The position numbers and the translations under genes are program-made. This document shows, in pieces, positions 21,989 through 30,248 of a DNA stretch of 64,000 nucleotides (the first letter of the stretch is position 1; each line of letters starts with the position of its first letter). The stretch is from Pseudomonadota bacterium (GTDB taxonomy: Bacteria; Desulfobacterota; Desulfobulbia; Desulfobulbales; JAHJIY01): contig JAHJIY010000006.1 of NCBI GenBank assembly GCA_018823175.1, forward strand, positions 1-64,000, written 5' to 3'. The notes under the pieces were generated by a model. It was not told where the DNA came from. It ran no database searches and saw only the letters and a list, made by a program, of their open reading frames with translations.

Positions 21989-22732
21989 ATGGATCTGAAA
22001 CAAAAAATAGTCGGCAGTGTCATAAATAGTGGCTGGGTGCCAGATGAGATCGGCTATCAGCGCACCAGTTCTCTTGCCATTATCAAGCTGGTCTTAACCA
22101 AGCTGCAATCTGACCGCAGATTTATTACTCTGGTTCAGAAGGGGTATCAGTCCGGCAATTCTATCCTGGTTGATTTTGATCAAACCAGACTCATGATTGA
22201 TAAACCGGTGGATTGGCCGGAAGGCAGCACTAAAGCCATGGTTGTTTATCGGGATGATGCCCGGTTGTGGAATCATTTCAGAGTCAGAGTCACCGCCACC
22301 ACCCATGACACCATTTATACCGATTTTCCCCGCGAGCTTTATCAGCTACAGCGTCGGGACCATTACCGCGTCGATCTCCCCAGGACAAGTATAATTTCAT
22401 TTGTTCATAAAAATAATTTGCATCAGGGGTTTTGCGTTCAGGATCTCAGTGCCAGCGGGATCTTGATCTACCGGAAAAAAAAGGATTTGTTGGCCGTTAA
22501 TGATGTAATCAGTCAGATTACGATTAAAATCCCGGCTGATGAGCCTCAGATTGGTGATCCCGAGGCCGAGGGGACCATCATTAAAGTTAGTAAGGCCGAG
22601 GTGGTGCGGACGTTCCGTAATCCAAGGGTGCATGTATTTTTTTTCGGCATCAAGTTCATGCTGGCCAATAAGGAAGAGGAAATAATGTTGAGATATGTCC
22701 GGCAAAGAGAACTGGAGCTTCTGCGACGATAA
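21989..22732 (+). CDS. PilZ-domain c-di-GMP receptor with YcgR-type N-terminal domain
   Basis: The 247-residue protein has a C-terminal PilZ domain with the c-di-GMP signature RxxxR (R123-D-H-Y-R127) and D/NxSxxG (D152 to G157, DLSASG). The first 110 residues are compatible with a YcgR-like flagellar-brake or PilZ-N beta-barrel domain. Such proteins slow motility or alter secretion when c-di-GMP is high. The neighbouring genes do not show which output is controlled. It converges with the YjbQ gene, 5 bases apart. Confidence 0.85.
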   Translation: MDLKQKIVGSVINSGWVPDEIGYQRTSSLAIIKLVLTKLQSDRRFITLVQKGYQSGNSILVDFDQTRLMIDKPVDWPEGSTKAMVVYRDDARLWNHFRVRVTATTHDTIYTDFPRELYQLQRRDHYRVDLPRTSIISFVHKNNLHQGFCVQDLSASGILIYRKKKDLLAVNDVISQITIKIPADEPQIGDPEAEGTIIKVSKAEVVRTFRNPRVHVFFFGIKFMLANKEEEIMLRYVRQRELELLRR

Positions 22733-22737
22733 TTTGA

Positions 22738-23133
22738 TTATACCAGGCGCCACAGTATTGTTCTGGATCGAGGGCCATCAAATTCACAGAAAAATATTTT
22801 TTGCCAGGTCCCAAGCTCCAGTCTTCCTTGATTAATCAATAAAGTTAACGAGCTGCCGACCAAAGAAGTCATAACATGAGCCGGAGAGTTGCCTTCCCGG
22901 TGTTTGTAAGGGTAGTTTAAGGGAACGATTTTCTGGAGAGCGGCAATAATATCGGTCTGTACATCCGGGTCGGCTCCCTCATTGATGGTTAAACCGGCGG
23001 TGGTGTGAGGATTGTATAAATAACAAATGCCGGCTTCTTTGCCGGTGTTATCTATTTCCCTGGCAATCTGGCTGGTAATATCGATAAGTTCCATGGTGTG
23101 GGATGTTTTAACGTTAAATTTTCCGGAAACCAT
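22738..23133 (-). CDS. yjbQ: YjbQ/UPF0047 family protein (secondary thiamine-phosphate synthase type)
   Basis: The 131-residue protein matches the compact YjbQ (UPF0047) family, which has weak thiamine-phosphate synthase activity in E. coli but whose true role is unsettled. Family marks are YNPHTTAGLTINEGADPDV with the conserved His-Thr-Thr, and NSPAHVMTSLVGSSL with a second conserved His. Length is typical. It has no functional link to adjacent genes. Confidence 0.88.
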   Translation of the reverse strand: MVSGKFNVKTSHTMELIDITSQIAREIDNTGKEAGICYLYNPHTTAGLTINEGADPDVQTDIIAALQKIVPLNYPYKHREGNSPAHVMTSLVGSSLTLLINQGRLELGTWQKIFFCEFDGPRSRTILWRLV

Positions 23134-23358
23134 TTCGACTCCTTTTAATTATTTATGATCCAATAAAACTAAAAAACAATAGTTTGCACGAAGTGTCAAA
23201 TTGATTATAGAGGTCTTTGTTTGCGATTATTTTGGCGTGCAAGGCGGTATTGAATAATGCTAAAATGTGGTAAATTTTTTTTGCAGCACCCTCTGGCAAT
23301 TGACCCAGCAAGATGAAAAATTGATTATGGTTATTTAAGCAGCTCGTAATTGCTATGT

Positions 23359-24078
23359 ATGCTCAAAGGGTCAAAACTCTTGGAATATTTTCCGGTTAAT
23401 CTTAAAATCAGCGGACGGCACTGTGTCGTGATTGGTGGCGGTCGGGTAGCTGAAAGAAAGGCGAAAGCTCTTCTGTCGTGCGGGGGATTGATTACCGTGA
23501 TCAGTCCCGAGTTGACATCGGAACTGGCAGCATTGCATCGAGCTGGTTCTCTTAGATGGATTGATCGGCATTATCGATCTGGGGATTTGCGCCAGGCTTT
23601 TTTGGTGATCGCGGCGACGGATGATCCGGAAGCGCAAAGAATAATTGCAGCTGAGGCGGATGAATATAATATTCTGCTTAATGTTGCAGATGTGCCAAAG
23701 TGGTGTAATTTTATTCTCCCGGCCACAGTAAGTCGCGGTGATCTTACTGTTTCGGTCTCCACCGGGGGGAAAAGTCCGGCTCTGGCCAGGAAATTGCGGC
23801 GGCAACTTGAATTACAGTTCGGTCCGGAGTATGAAGTATTGTTGATCATCCTGGGAGAAGTTCGAACCAAGGTATTAAAATCAGAGCGGTCGCAGAGCGA
23901 TAATAAGCAAATTTTTGAAGCCCTGTTGCATGAAGATTTTTTAGTATGGGTTTGTAATCATGATTGGGAGCGGATAGATCGCCATCTGCATGATATATTA
24001 AAAGATGATTTTGACCAGGAAAGTATGGCTTGTTTAAGAGATCAATTCGAAGGTGCCTTATCTAAAAGGGAGTGCTAG
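23359..24078 (+). CDS. Precorrin-2 dehydrogenase / sirohydrochlorin ferrochelatase-like (CysG N-terminal domain)
   Basis: The 239-residue protein has the NAD-binding Rossmann start VIGGGRVAERKAKALL and the block GDLTVSVSTGGKSPALARKLRRQLE of the CysG/Met8/SirC family, which oxidises precorrin-2 to sirohydrochlorin. The methyltransferase half of CysG is absent. It is followed by ccsA and hemA; this trio is common in sulfate reducers, which use sirohydrochlorin for sirohaem and for the alternative haem route. The ATG at 23359 is chosen over a TTG nine bases upstream. Confidence 0.88.
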   Translation: MLKGSKLLEYFPVNLKISGRHCVVIGGGRVAERKAKALLSCGGLITVISPELTSELAALHRAGSLRWIDRHYRSGDLRQAFLVIAATDDPEAQRIIAAEADEYNILLNVADVPKWCNFILPATVSRGDLTVSVSTGGKSPALARKLRRQLELQFGPEYEVLLIILGEVRTKVLKSERSQSDNKQIFEALLHEDFLVWVCNHDWERIDRHLHDILKDDFDQESMACLRDQFEGALSKREC

Positions 24079-24081
24079 AAA

Positions 24082-24897
24082 ATGACATTACTTTTTCAGC
24101 TTACTTTTCTGATCTATTGTTTTGCGACGCTGACTTACCTCCTCTATTTCTATAATCAGAAAAAACAGATGCGGCAGTTGGCTCGATACGTCTTGGGGGC
24201 TGCCGCCCTTTCGCATCTGGTTTATACCGTGGCACGATACTTTGCGGTTGGCCACACGCCTATTACCAGCAATCACGAAGCGGTTTCATTTTTTGCCCTT
24301 TCGGTGACTTTGGGGTTTCTCTCTTTTCGCTGGCGTTATAAGGTTAAGAATTTTGGGGTGTTTGTCGCGCCAATCATTAACATTTTGATGGCGGTTGCGA
24401 TTATTTCATCACAGGATGTTCGTGATCTGCCGCCCGCCTTGCAGAGTTTGTGGTTGCCGGTGCATGCCAGTATCGCGGTTATGGCCAATGCTTTTCTGGC
24501 TCTGGCCTTTTCCGGCGGGGTCATGTATCTGTTGCAGGAACGGGAGATCAAAAACAAAAGGTTTGGTTTGTTTTACAGTCGCCTTCCCTCACTTGAGGCC
24601 CTGGATAGTCTTAATCAGCACTGTCTCTCGGTCGGTTTTCCTTTGATGACTCTGGGGATTATTACCGGGTCCGTATGGGCCAAGCAGGCTTGGGGTTCAT
24701 ACTGGCAGTGGGATCCCAAGGAAACCTGGTCGTTGATCACCTGGTTTATTTATGCCGCGATCCTGCATTTACGCTTTACGGCAGGTTGGCGCCGCAGGCG
24801 GGCGGCCATTATGGCGATTATTGGATTTTCCTCAGCCCTGTTTACCTTGTGGGGCGTCAATTTTCTACTTGAGGGGCTTCATTCCTATGCAGGTTGA
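24082..24897 (+). CDS. ccsA: CcsA/ResC-type cytochrome c assembly protein
   Basis: This 271-residue membrane protein has about eight hydrophobic helices and the haem-handling tryptophan-rich signature YWQWDPKETW (near residues 210-219), with conserved histidines in flanking loops. CcsA (with CcsB) moves haem across the membrane and attaches it to CxxCH apocytochromes in System II. The position directly before hemA has led some annotations to call it HemX. Its stop overlaps the hemA start by 11 bases. A client such as the multihaem lipoprotein at 47844 would need this type of system. Confidence 0.88.
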   Translation: MTLLFQLTFLIYCFATLTYLLYFYNQKKQMRQLARYVLGAAALSHLVYTVARYFAVGHTPITSNHEAVSFFALSVTLGFLSFRWRYKVKNFGVFVAPIINILMAVAIISSQDVRDLPPALQSLWLPVHASIAVMANAFLALAFSGGVMYLLQEREIKNKRFGLFYSRLPSLEALDSLNQHCLSVGFPLMTLGIITGSVWAKQAWGSYWQWDPKETWSLITWFIYAAILHLRFTAGWRRRRAAIMAIIGFSSALFTLWGVNFLLEGLHSYAG

Positions 24898-26185
24898 AAA
24901 TATTATAGCCTTGGGGGTGAACCACAAAACCGCCCCTGTTGCAATACGAGAAAAATTGGCCTTTTCCGGAGATTGTCAGGAACCATTGCGGATAGTCAGG
25001 GGGATTGAGGGATGTGAGGAGTGTTGCATCCTGTCAACCTGCAATCGGGTGGAGATCATATTTGTTAGTAATCAGCCGGAAGTGACCTCCCGGGAGGTCA
25101 GAAAATTTTTATTTTCCAAAAGTAATCTGACGGAAGAAGAAACCAAGAAATACAGCTATCTCCATTATGGGCGTGATGCCATAATTCATCTTTTCAGGGT
25201 GGCATCCAGTCTTGATTCGATGATTGTCGGTGAACCGCAGATCTTGGGTCAGCTCAAGCAGGCTTTTCGGGATGCCACCGAAGAAAAATGCACCGGTCTT
25301 GTCCTGAATCGCTTCATTCAAAAGGCCTTTTCCGTTGCCAAGCGGATTCGTACTGAGACCAATATTGGCGGCAGTGCGGTCTCGATCAGCTATGCCGCGG
25401 TGCAGCTGGCCAAAAAAATATTTGGTGACCTCTCCGATAAAAAGGTTTTGTTGATCGGGGCCGGAGAAATGGCGGAGCTGGCAGCCGAGCACCTGATTAA
25501 TCAGGGGATAAAAGAGGTGGTGGTTGCCAATCGAACCCTGGAAAGAGCGGTCAAGCTAGCCCGTCGTTTTAATGGTTCAGCAGTTAGTCTCGAAGAGCTT
25601 ATTCCGCAACTTGAGACCGTGGATATTCTGATCAGTTCGACCGGGGCAACTGATCTGGTTTTACGCCGGGATGATGTCAAGCCGATCATGCGTCAGCGGA
25701 TGAACCGACCGTTATTTCTGATCGATATTGCCGTGCCCCGGGATCTTGATCCGGAATTAAATGACCTGGACAATATTTATCTCTATGATATCGATGATCT
25801 CAAGAATGTGGTGGATATAAATAAAGAGGCGAGAGATAAGGAAGCGGCCTGTGGTGAGCGGATTGTCGGAGAAGAAACTCTGAAGTTTCAGCAATGGCTG
25901 GCCGGCATGGAGATATCGCCCACGATCTCCCAGGTTAGAAAAAGAGCTGATGATATTATCCAGCTGGAGTTGACCAGGACTTTTGGTCAGTTAAAAGAGC
26001 TATCACCCAAAGACAAAAAGTCGATAGAAAAACTTGCTACATCTATTTCCAATAAACTTCTTCATAATCCGATTATATTTTTGAAATCAATTACCTCCGG
26101 GGATGATGTTGAGCTAAATATTGATATGTTCCGGCAGATATTCGGCCTTGATCAAGATAAGTCTGATAATGTGTTGAAGGATTAG
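24887..26185 (+). CDS. hemA: Glutamyl-tRNA reductase
   Basis: HemA reduces glutamyl-tRNA(Glu) to glutamate-1-semialdehyde, the first step of the C5 pathway; HemL (12304) performs the next step. The catalytic cysteine is in ILSTCNRVEI, GEPQILGQLKQAF follows, and the NADPH-binding LLIGAGEMAELAAEHL precedes the helical dimerisation domain. I chose ATG 24887, which gives MQVENIIALGVNHKTAP as in homologues and 432 residues; the frame extends further upstream only inside ccsA. Confidence 0.95.
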   Translation: MQVENIIALGVNHKTAPVAIREKLAFSGDCQEPLRIVRGIEGCEECCILSTCNRVEIIFVSNQPEVTSREVRKFLFSKSNLTEEETKKYSYLHYGRDAIIHLFRVASSLDSMIVGEPQILGQLKQAFRDATEEKCTGLVLNRFIQKAFSVAKRIRTETNIGGSAVSISYAAVQLAKKIFGDLSDKKVLLIGAGEMAELAAEHLINQGIKEVVVANRTLERAVKLARRFNGSAVSLEELIPQLETVDILISSTGATDLVLRRDDVKPIMRQRMNRPLFLIDIAVPRDLDPELNDLDNIYLYDIDDLKNVVDINKEARDKEAACGERIVGEETLKFQQWLAGMEISPTISQVRKRADDIIQLELTRTFGQLKELSPKDKKSIEKLATSISNKLLHNPIIFLKSITSGDDVELNIDMFRQIFGLDQDKSDNVLKD

Positions 26186-26584
26186 CCAGCGCCAGTTTTT
26201 TTCTCTAGTTCCGGATTTTTTTTAACACCCAGTGCGGGGAACAGACTTTTATTTAACCGGCAAATTCCTTTTTCTGGGTAATGAAATCTACTGAAAATCC
26301 CTTTGTTTTTTGCTGATGTTTGCCATAAATGGTTTAAATATTTGTTTGACATCATTCTTTCTATATGGTTAAAGTTTCAGGTTTGATACTTCCGCTGTGG
26401 ATTTTTTGAAATTTGTCTTCTAATGTGTGTTTATTGTAGGAACCTCCGCGAAGCAAAATCTTTTCTGCCGTGCTGAGAAATAGCACTTGAAGCAGCTGGT
26501 ATCTTCTTTTTCTGCTGCGGCGAAAGCGGCTTTTTAAATGTTCCGGCAAAAACACTAACGAAATAATAAGGAAAGGTAAAAGCT
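26186..26584. other. Intergenic leader region upstream of rpmH
   Basis: This 399-base stretch between hemA and rpmH holds no coding frame that I trust. It contains several T-rich runs after hemA and a possible promoter (TTGACA at 26346-26351, followed 18 bases later by TAAAGT at 26370-26375), which would give an rpmH leader of about 200 bases. Consensus DnaA boxes were not seen, although this junction carries oriC in some bacteria. Confidence 0.45.
26346..26375 (+). promoter_or_regulatory. Possible sigma70-type promoter for rpmH-rnpA
   Basis: A perfect -35 hexamer TTGACA lies 18 bases before a weak -10 (TAAAGT, 4 of 6). The spacing is acceptable. No experimental support can be seen in sequence. 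Confidence 0.4.
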
Positions 26585-26722
26585 ATGAGTAAAAGAACTT
26601 TTCAACCAAGTAACCTGAAGCGTCACCGTACCCATGGGTTCAGAGCAAGAATGAAAACTAAGGCAGGTCGTTGTGTGATTAACCGGCGTCGGGCCAAGGG
26701 ACGTCAGCGTCTGGCTGTGTAA
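26585..26722 (+). CDS. rpmH: 50S ribosomal protein L34
   Basis: A 45-codon gene encoding the highly basic L34: it begins [19 protein letters not shown] and ends GRQRLAV, with the conserved [10 protein letters not shown] core. The only departure from many homologues is a Cys in [13 protein letters not shown] ribosome binding site (AAGG) lies upstream. It precedes rnpA by 53 bases, the near-universal rpmH-rnpA pairing. Confidence 0.97.
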   Translation: MSKRTFQPSNLKRHRTHGFRARMKTKAGRCVINRRRAKGRQRLAV

Positions 26723-26775
26723 TTATCCTGACAAATGGTTGCTAATGTTGGATTCTGTCCGGATTTTAGGAAATT

Positions 26776-27111
26776 ATGAGGCCTTTGTCGCTTCCCAAGT
26801 TTAGGTTGTTGACCAAAACATGGGAATATAAAAAGGTTTACGGGCAAGGTAAAAGATTAAAGGGCGACCAGTTCACGATTATTTATACACCCAACGGCAG
26901 AGATGAGAACAGGCTGGGCGTTAGTGTGCATGGGGTTAAAACAGCGGTTAAAAGAAACAGGATAAAGAGAATAATCAGGGAGTTTTATCGGCACAATAGT
27001 TTATTTATTCCCCTGTCCGTTGATATTGTTTTTGCGGTTCGAAATGGCTTCAAGCCTGATAGTCCGACCGAGGTCGGACAAGCGGTAAGTAAGATCATTG
27101 CAAAGAAATAA
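26776..27111 (+). CDS. rnpA: Ribonuclease P protein component
   Basis: The 111-residue basic protein assists the RNase P RNA in cleaving tRNA leaders. It has the start PKFRLLTKTWEYKKVYGQGK, the DRLGVSV-like segment NRLGVSVHG, and the RNR helix KTAVKRNRIKRIIREFYR that binds the catalytic RNA. The position after rpmH and before yidD-yidC is canonical. Confidence 0.95.
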   Translation: MRPLSLPKFRLLTKTWEYKKVYGQGKRLKGDQFTIIYTPNGRDENRLGVSVHGVKTAVKRNRIKRIIREFYRHNSLFIPLSVDIVFAVRNGFKPDSPTEVGQAVSKIIAKK

Positions 27112-27270
27112 CCGGATCAAGGTCCCCCCCCCCTCCTTTTATCTATCTTGTTTTTGATGACTGATTTTGCAGTTTTTGTTTTGCTTGAAGTCAAGCAGGT
27201 CGAGATAATGGATGTTTAGAAAAATGGAAAAAGAAGTTTTTTATATATCATCTGGCCGGGAGTTTTGCGG

Positions 27271-27486
27271 ATGATAAAACAAACTTGTCTTTCCTTGATT
27301 AGACTGTATCAGTTATTTATCTCTCCACTTACTCCACCTAGTTGTCGTTTTGTTCCCACTTGTTCACAATATGCCATCGATGCTGTTGAAGCACATGGTA
27401 TCACCCGCGGCCTTTATCTGGCCATACGACGGATATTGAAATGCCATCCTTTTCATAAAGGTGGTTTTGATCCGGTTGAGCAGTAA
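27271..27486 (+). CDS. yidD: Membrane protein insertion efficiency factor YidD
   Basis: The 71-residue protein has the YidD features: an amphipathic N-terminal helix ([12 protein letters not shown]), three conserved cysteines ([11 protein letters not shown] plus the Cys in [14 protein letters not shown]) and the [11 protein letters not shown] ending. It is thought to help YidC insert proteins into the inner membrane. The ATG at 27271 is preferred over a TTG six bases upstream. The gap from rnpA is 159 bases, longer than usual. Confidence 0.95.
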   Translation: MIKQTCLSLIRLYQLFISPLTPPSCRFVPTCSQYAIDAVEAHGITRGLYLAIRRILKCHPFHKGGFDPVEQ

Positions 27487-27564
27487 GCACAGGTCCATAG
27501 CCTGTCTGAATCAAGGGTGACTCGGATAGTTCCTGCTGGTATCATGGTTTTATTCTGAAACGTT

Positions 27565-27585
27565 CGCCGCAATGCCGGCGTTTTT
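27565..27585 (+). terminator. Short hairpin with T-run just before yidC
   Basis: A 5-base GC stem (CGCCG/CGGCG) with a 6-base loop is followed by TTTTT, ending about 20 bases before the yidC ATG. It could be a weak terminator or attenuator between yidD and yidC. Confidence 0.4.
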
Positions 27586-27605
27586 AAAAAGGAAATGCGA
27601 CTATA

Positions 27606-29294
27606 ATGGAAACAAAAAGAGCAATGGTGGCCATCCTTATATCAATGGCCATTCTGGTGGGGTATCAATATTTTTTCATTTCCCCTCCTCCCCCGGTGGC
27701 AGAATCTCCTGAGCAATCGCAGGAACCAGCCGCCCTTCCTTCTTCTTCAACCGTGAATAAATCACCGACCGCGGTTTCCAATACCGCCATGTCAACTCTT
27801 GACGCAAATGCCATGGAAATTGGATCGGCGGCCCGGAGGCGTCCGGCCCAGGATATCAAGGTTGAGACCAGTCGTTACATGGCGGTAATCTCCGAGGATA
27901 GCGGTGGGATAAAAAGTTTTAGGCTGAAGGATTTCCGGGAAGAGCGGGCTCTGGATTCAGGGATGAAAGAGTTGATTAACACGGCTAATACCGAAACTGA
28001 TCGGGAGTTGCCGTTATATTTTGCATGGGGCGCAGATTCCTCGCGGGTTAATGGATCTCTTTTTGAGGCAGATAAATTCACGATTAAGACTACGCCAGGC
28101 AGTACCGATGTCGTAAGTATGACCAGTCAGGCCTCAAACGGAGTGAAAATTTCACGTAGTTTGAGTTTTAATGATGAAAGTTATCTGATGGAACTTGTGG
28201 TTGATGTGCAGAATACGACAAGTGATCCTTTGCAGGGTGCACCCTTCTTGAGTATGAATAATCGGCCGTTTGCCAGTCAACCAGACAACAGTCGTTTGTT
28301 TACCGGACCGGCGGTGATGCTTGACGGTGAAGTTGAGCAAATCAAGGTTGACGATCTGTTGGAGAAGGCCCGGGAGATTAAAGGCAATCTCGGTTGGATG
28401 TCTTATGAAGATACCTATTTCATGTGCAGTATTATTCCTGATGCGGCCAGTAATGGAACCCAGAACAGTGTGAAGATATCGGCATCCGATAATGACAAGG
28501 TTGCTTCGGTGTTGATCGGGAACGCTGATTTGATTGAGCCCATGGCCCATAAACAGTATCACTACAGTGTTTATGTAGGCCCCAAGAAGCTTGATGATCT
28601 GAAAAAGGCAGGCCATGACCTGGAAAAGGTCGTTAATTTCGGTTGGTTTGATTTTATGGCCAAACCGGCTCTTTATCTGCTTAACTTTTTCAATAAATAC
28701 CTCCATAATTATGGGGTGGCGATTATTCTGGTTACCATTCTGATTAAAGTGCTCTTCTGGCCTATTTCCCAGAAGGGGATGAAGTCGATGCGAACCATGC
28801 AGAAGATTCAGCCCAAAATGGCTAAAATGCGGGAGAAATATAAGGACGATAAAGAACGTCAACAAAAGGAGATGATGCTGCTTTATAAGACTTATAAAGT
28901 AAATCCGGTAGGCGGGTGTCTGCCGATGATCCTGCAGATCCCGGTATTTTTTGCCCTTTATCGGGTTTTGATGCAGACCATCGAATTACGCCATGCCCCT
29001 TTTATGTTTTGGATTAACGATCTTTCAGCCCCGGATCGTCTGTTTATCGGGTTTGATCTGCCTTATCTCGGCGGGTTGCCGGTGCTCACCTTGTTGATGG
29101 GAGCCAGCATGTTTCTGCAACAGAAGATGACGCCAACTTCAGGCGATCCGACCCAGGCCAAAATGATGATGTTTATGCCGGTAATTTTCACTTTTATGTT
29201 CTTGAATTTTGCCTCGGGCCTTGTTCTTTACTGGCTGGTAAACAATCTGCTTTCAATTGCCCAGCAATATGTTATTAACCGCCAGACAGATTGA
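27606..29294 (+). CDS. yidC: Membrane protein insertase YidC
   Basis: The 562-residue protein inserts and folds inner-membrane proteins, alone or with SecYEG. It has an N-terminal membrane helix (AMVAILISMAILVGYQYFF), a Pro/Ser-rich linker, a large periplasmic beta domain (residues about 85-340) as in Gram-negative YidC, and a C-terminal 60KD_IMP core with five helices, including the conserved arginine-bearing first helix region and the block NPVGGCLPMILQIPVFFALYR. The periplasmic domain marks a diderm host. F0 subunit c, encoded at 15122, is a classic YidC substrate. Confidence 0.95.
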   Translation: METKRAMVAILISMAILVGYQYFFISPPPPVAESPEQSQEPAALPSSSTVNKSPTAVSNTAMSTLDANAMEIGSAARRRPAQDIKVETSRYMAVISEDSGGIKSFRLKDFREERALDSGMKELINTANTETDRELPLYFAWGADSSRVNGSLFEADKFTIKTTPGSTDVVSMTSQASNGVKISRSLSFNDESYLMELVVDVQNTTSDPLQGAPFLSMNNRPFASQPDNSRLFTGPAVMLDGEVEQIKVDDLLEKAREIKGNLGWMSYEDTYFMCSIIPDAASNGTQNSVKISASDNDKVASVLIGNADLIEPMAHKQYHYSVYVGPKKLDDLKKAGHDLEKVVNFGWFDFMAKPALYLLNFFNKYLHNYGVAIILVTILIKVLFWPISQKGMKSMRTMQKIQPKMAKMREKYKDDKERQQKEMMLLYKTYKVNPVGGCLPMILQIPVFFALYRVLMQTIELRHAPFMFWINDLSAPDRLFIGFDLPYLGGLPVLTLLMGASMFLQQKMTPTSGDPTQAKMMMFMPVIFTFMFLNFASGLVLYWLVNNLLSIAQQYVINRQTD

Positions 29295-29386
29295 CAGGCC
29301 AGATAAATAATGAAAGGTGCTTATGCCATTAACGGTGCCAGCGGCCTATGGGGGTCAATTTTGACCCGGAAACAGGAGAAAATGAG

Positions 29387-30151
29387 ATGTCTTCAAAATT
29401 AGAATATCAGGGAAGTGATGTGGCTGAGGCAATTCAGAATGCCTGCCAGAAAATGAATGTTGCGCAGGACGAACTTGACATTGAAGTAGTTGCCGCTGGC
29501 TCGGCCGGGATTTTTGGTCTGGGGAAGAAAAAAGCTAAAATCATGGTCGTTCTTAAAAATGCTGCCAGTCCGGGCGGTGGTGGGCGTAGACCACGGAAAG
29601 ATCATGATGAAAGGAAGAGAGATGACCAGCGCCCGAAAGGCCAGGAAAAACCCCCGGCAACCGTTACGGCTGAGGGACTTGAGAAGATCAAAAATGATCT
29701 TGTGAAAATTGTCGAGCTGATGGGATTTCCTTCTGTGGTGGAGATTTCAAATGAGAAGAATAGAATTAAAGCTCATCTTTCCGGGGATTACATTGATCAA
29801 ATAGTTGGTCCGGAAGGTCAGGCCCTTGACGGCCTTCAGTATCTGATGCGTAAAATTATCAGTAAGAATATTCCGGGCAAGGTAATTTTTTCTCTGGATG
29901 CCGGAGAATACCGGGATAAAAGACGTCAGGAGTTGGAAGAGAAGTCACTGGAATTAGCGGCTGAAGTAAGAGAGACCAGCAAAACTCGCAGCATCCCGGC
30001 CCTCAATCCGGCAGAGCGGAGAATTGTTCATATGACCTTGCAGGATGATACGACGATCCGCAGTCGTAGTGTGGGCGAAGGGCATTTCAAGAAAATTTTG
30101 ATCTATGTTCCTGGCAAGGGTAGAAAAAAAAGTAGTGTTAGAAAAAGATAG
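29387..30151 (+). CDS. jag: Jag/KhpB RNA-binding protein (Jag-N, KH, R3H)
   Basis: The 254-residue protein contains a Jag-N domain (residues 1-52), a basic Arg/Lys-rich linker (about 60-90), a type II KH domain (about 95-170, with VGPEGQALDGLQYLMRKI) and an R3H domain (about 190-245, with LNPAERRIVHMTLQDD). KhpB binds RNA with KhpA and affects division and translation in Gram-positives. ATG 29387 is chosen because AGGAG lies at the right distance; a GTG-free upstream ATG at 29348 has no good ribosome binding site. The yidC-jag-mnmE order is widespread. Confidence 0.92.
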   Translation: MSSKLEYQGSDVAEAIQNACQKMNVAQDELDIEVVAAGSAGIFGLGKKKAKIMVVLKNAASPGGGGRRPRKDHDERKRDDQRPKGQEKPPATVTAEGLEKIKNDLVKIVELMGFPSVVEISNEKNRIKAHLSGDYIDQIVGPEGQALDGLQYLMRKIISKNIPGKVIFSLDAGEYRDKRRQELEEKSLELAAEVRETSKTRSIPALNPAERRIVHMTLQDDTTIRSRSVGEGHFKKILIYVPGKGRKKSSVRKR

Positions 30152-30248
30152 TCAGTTTTTTTAACTAAATTTTTTGGTTCATGCGGCGTCGGTTTAAGGG
30201 TGTATGTTTGCCGATGCCGCCAAAGTCTTCTTATAGGTTGTATGGGCC

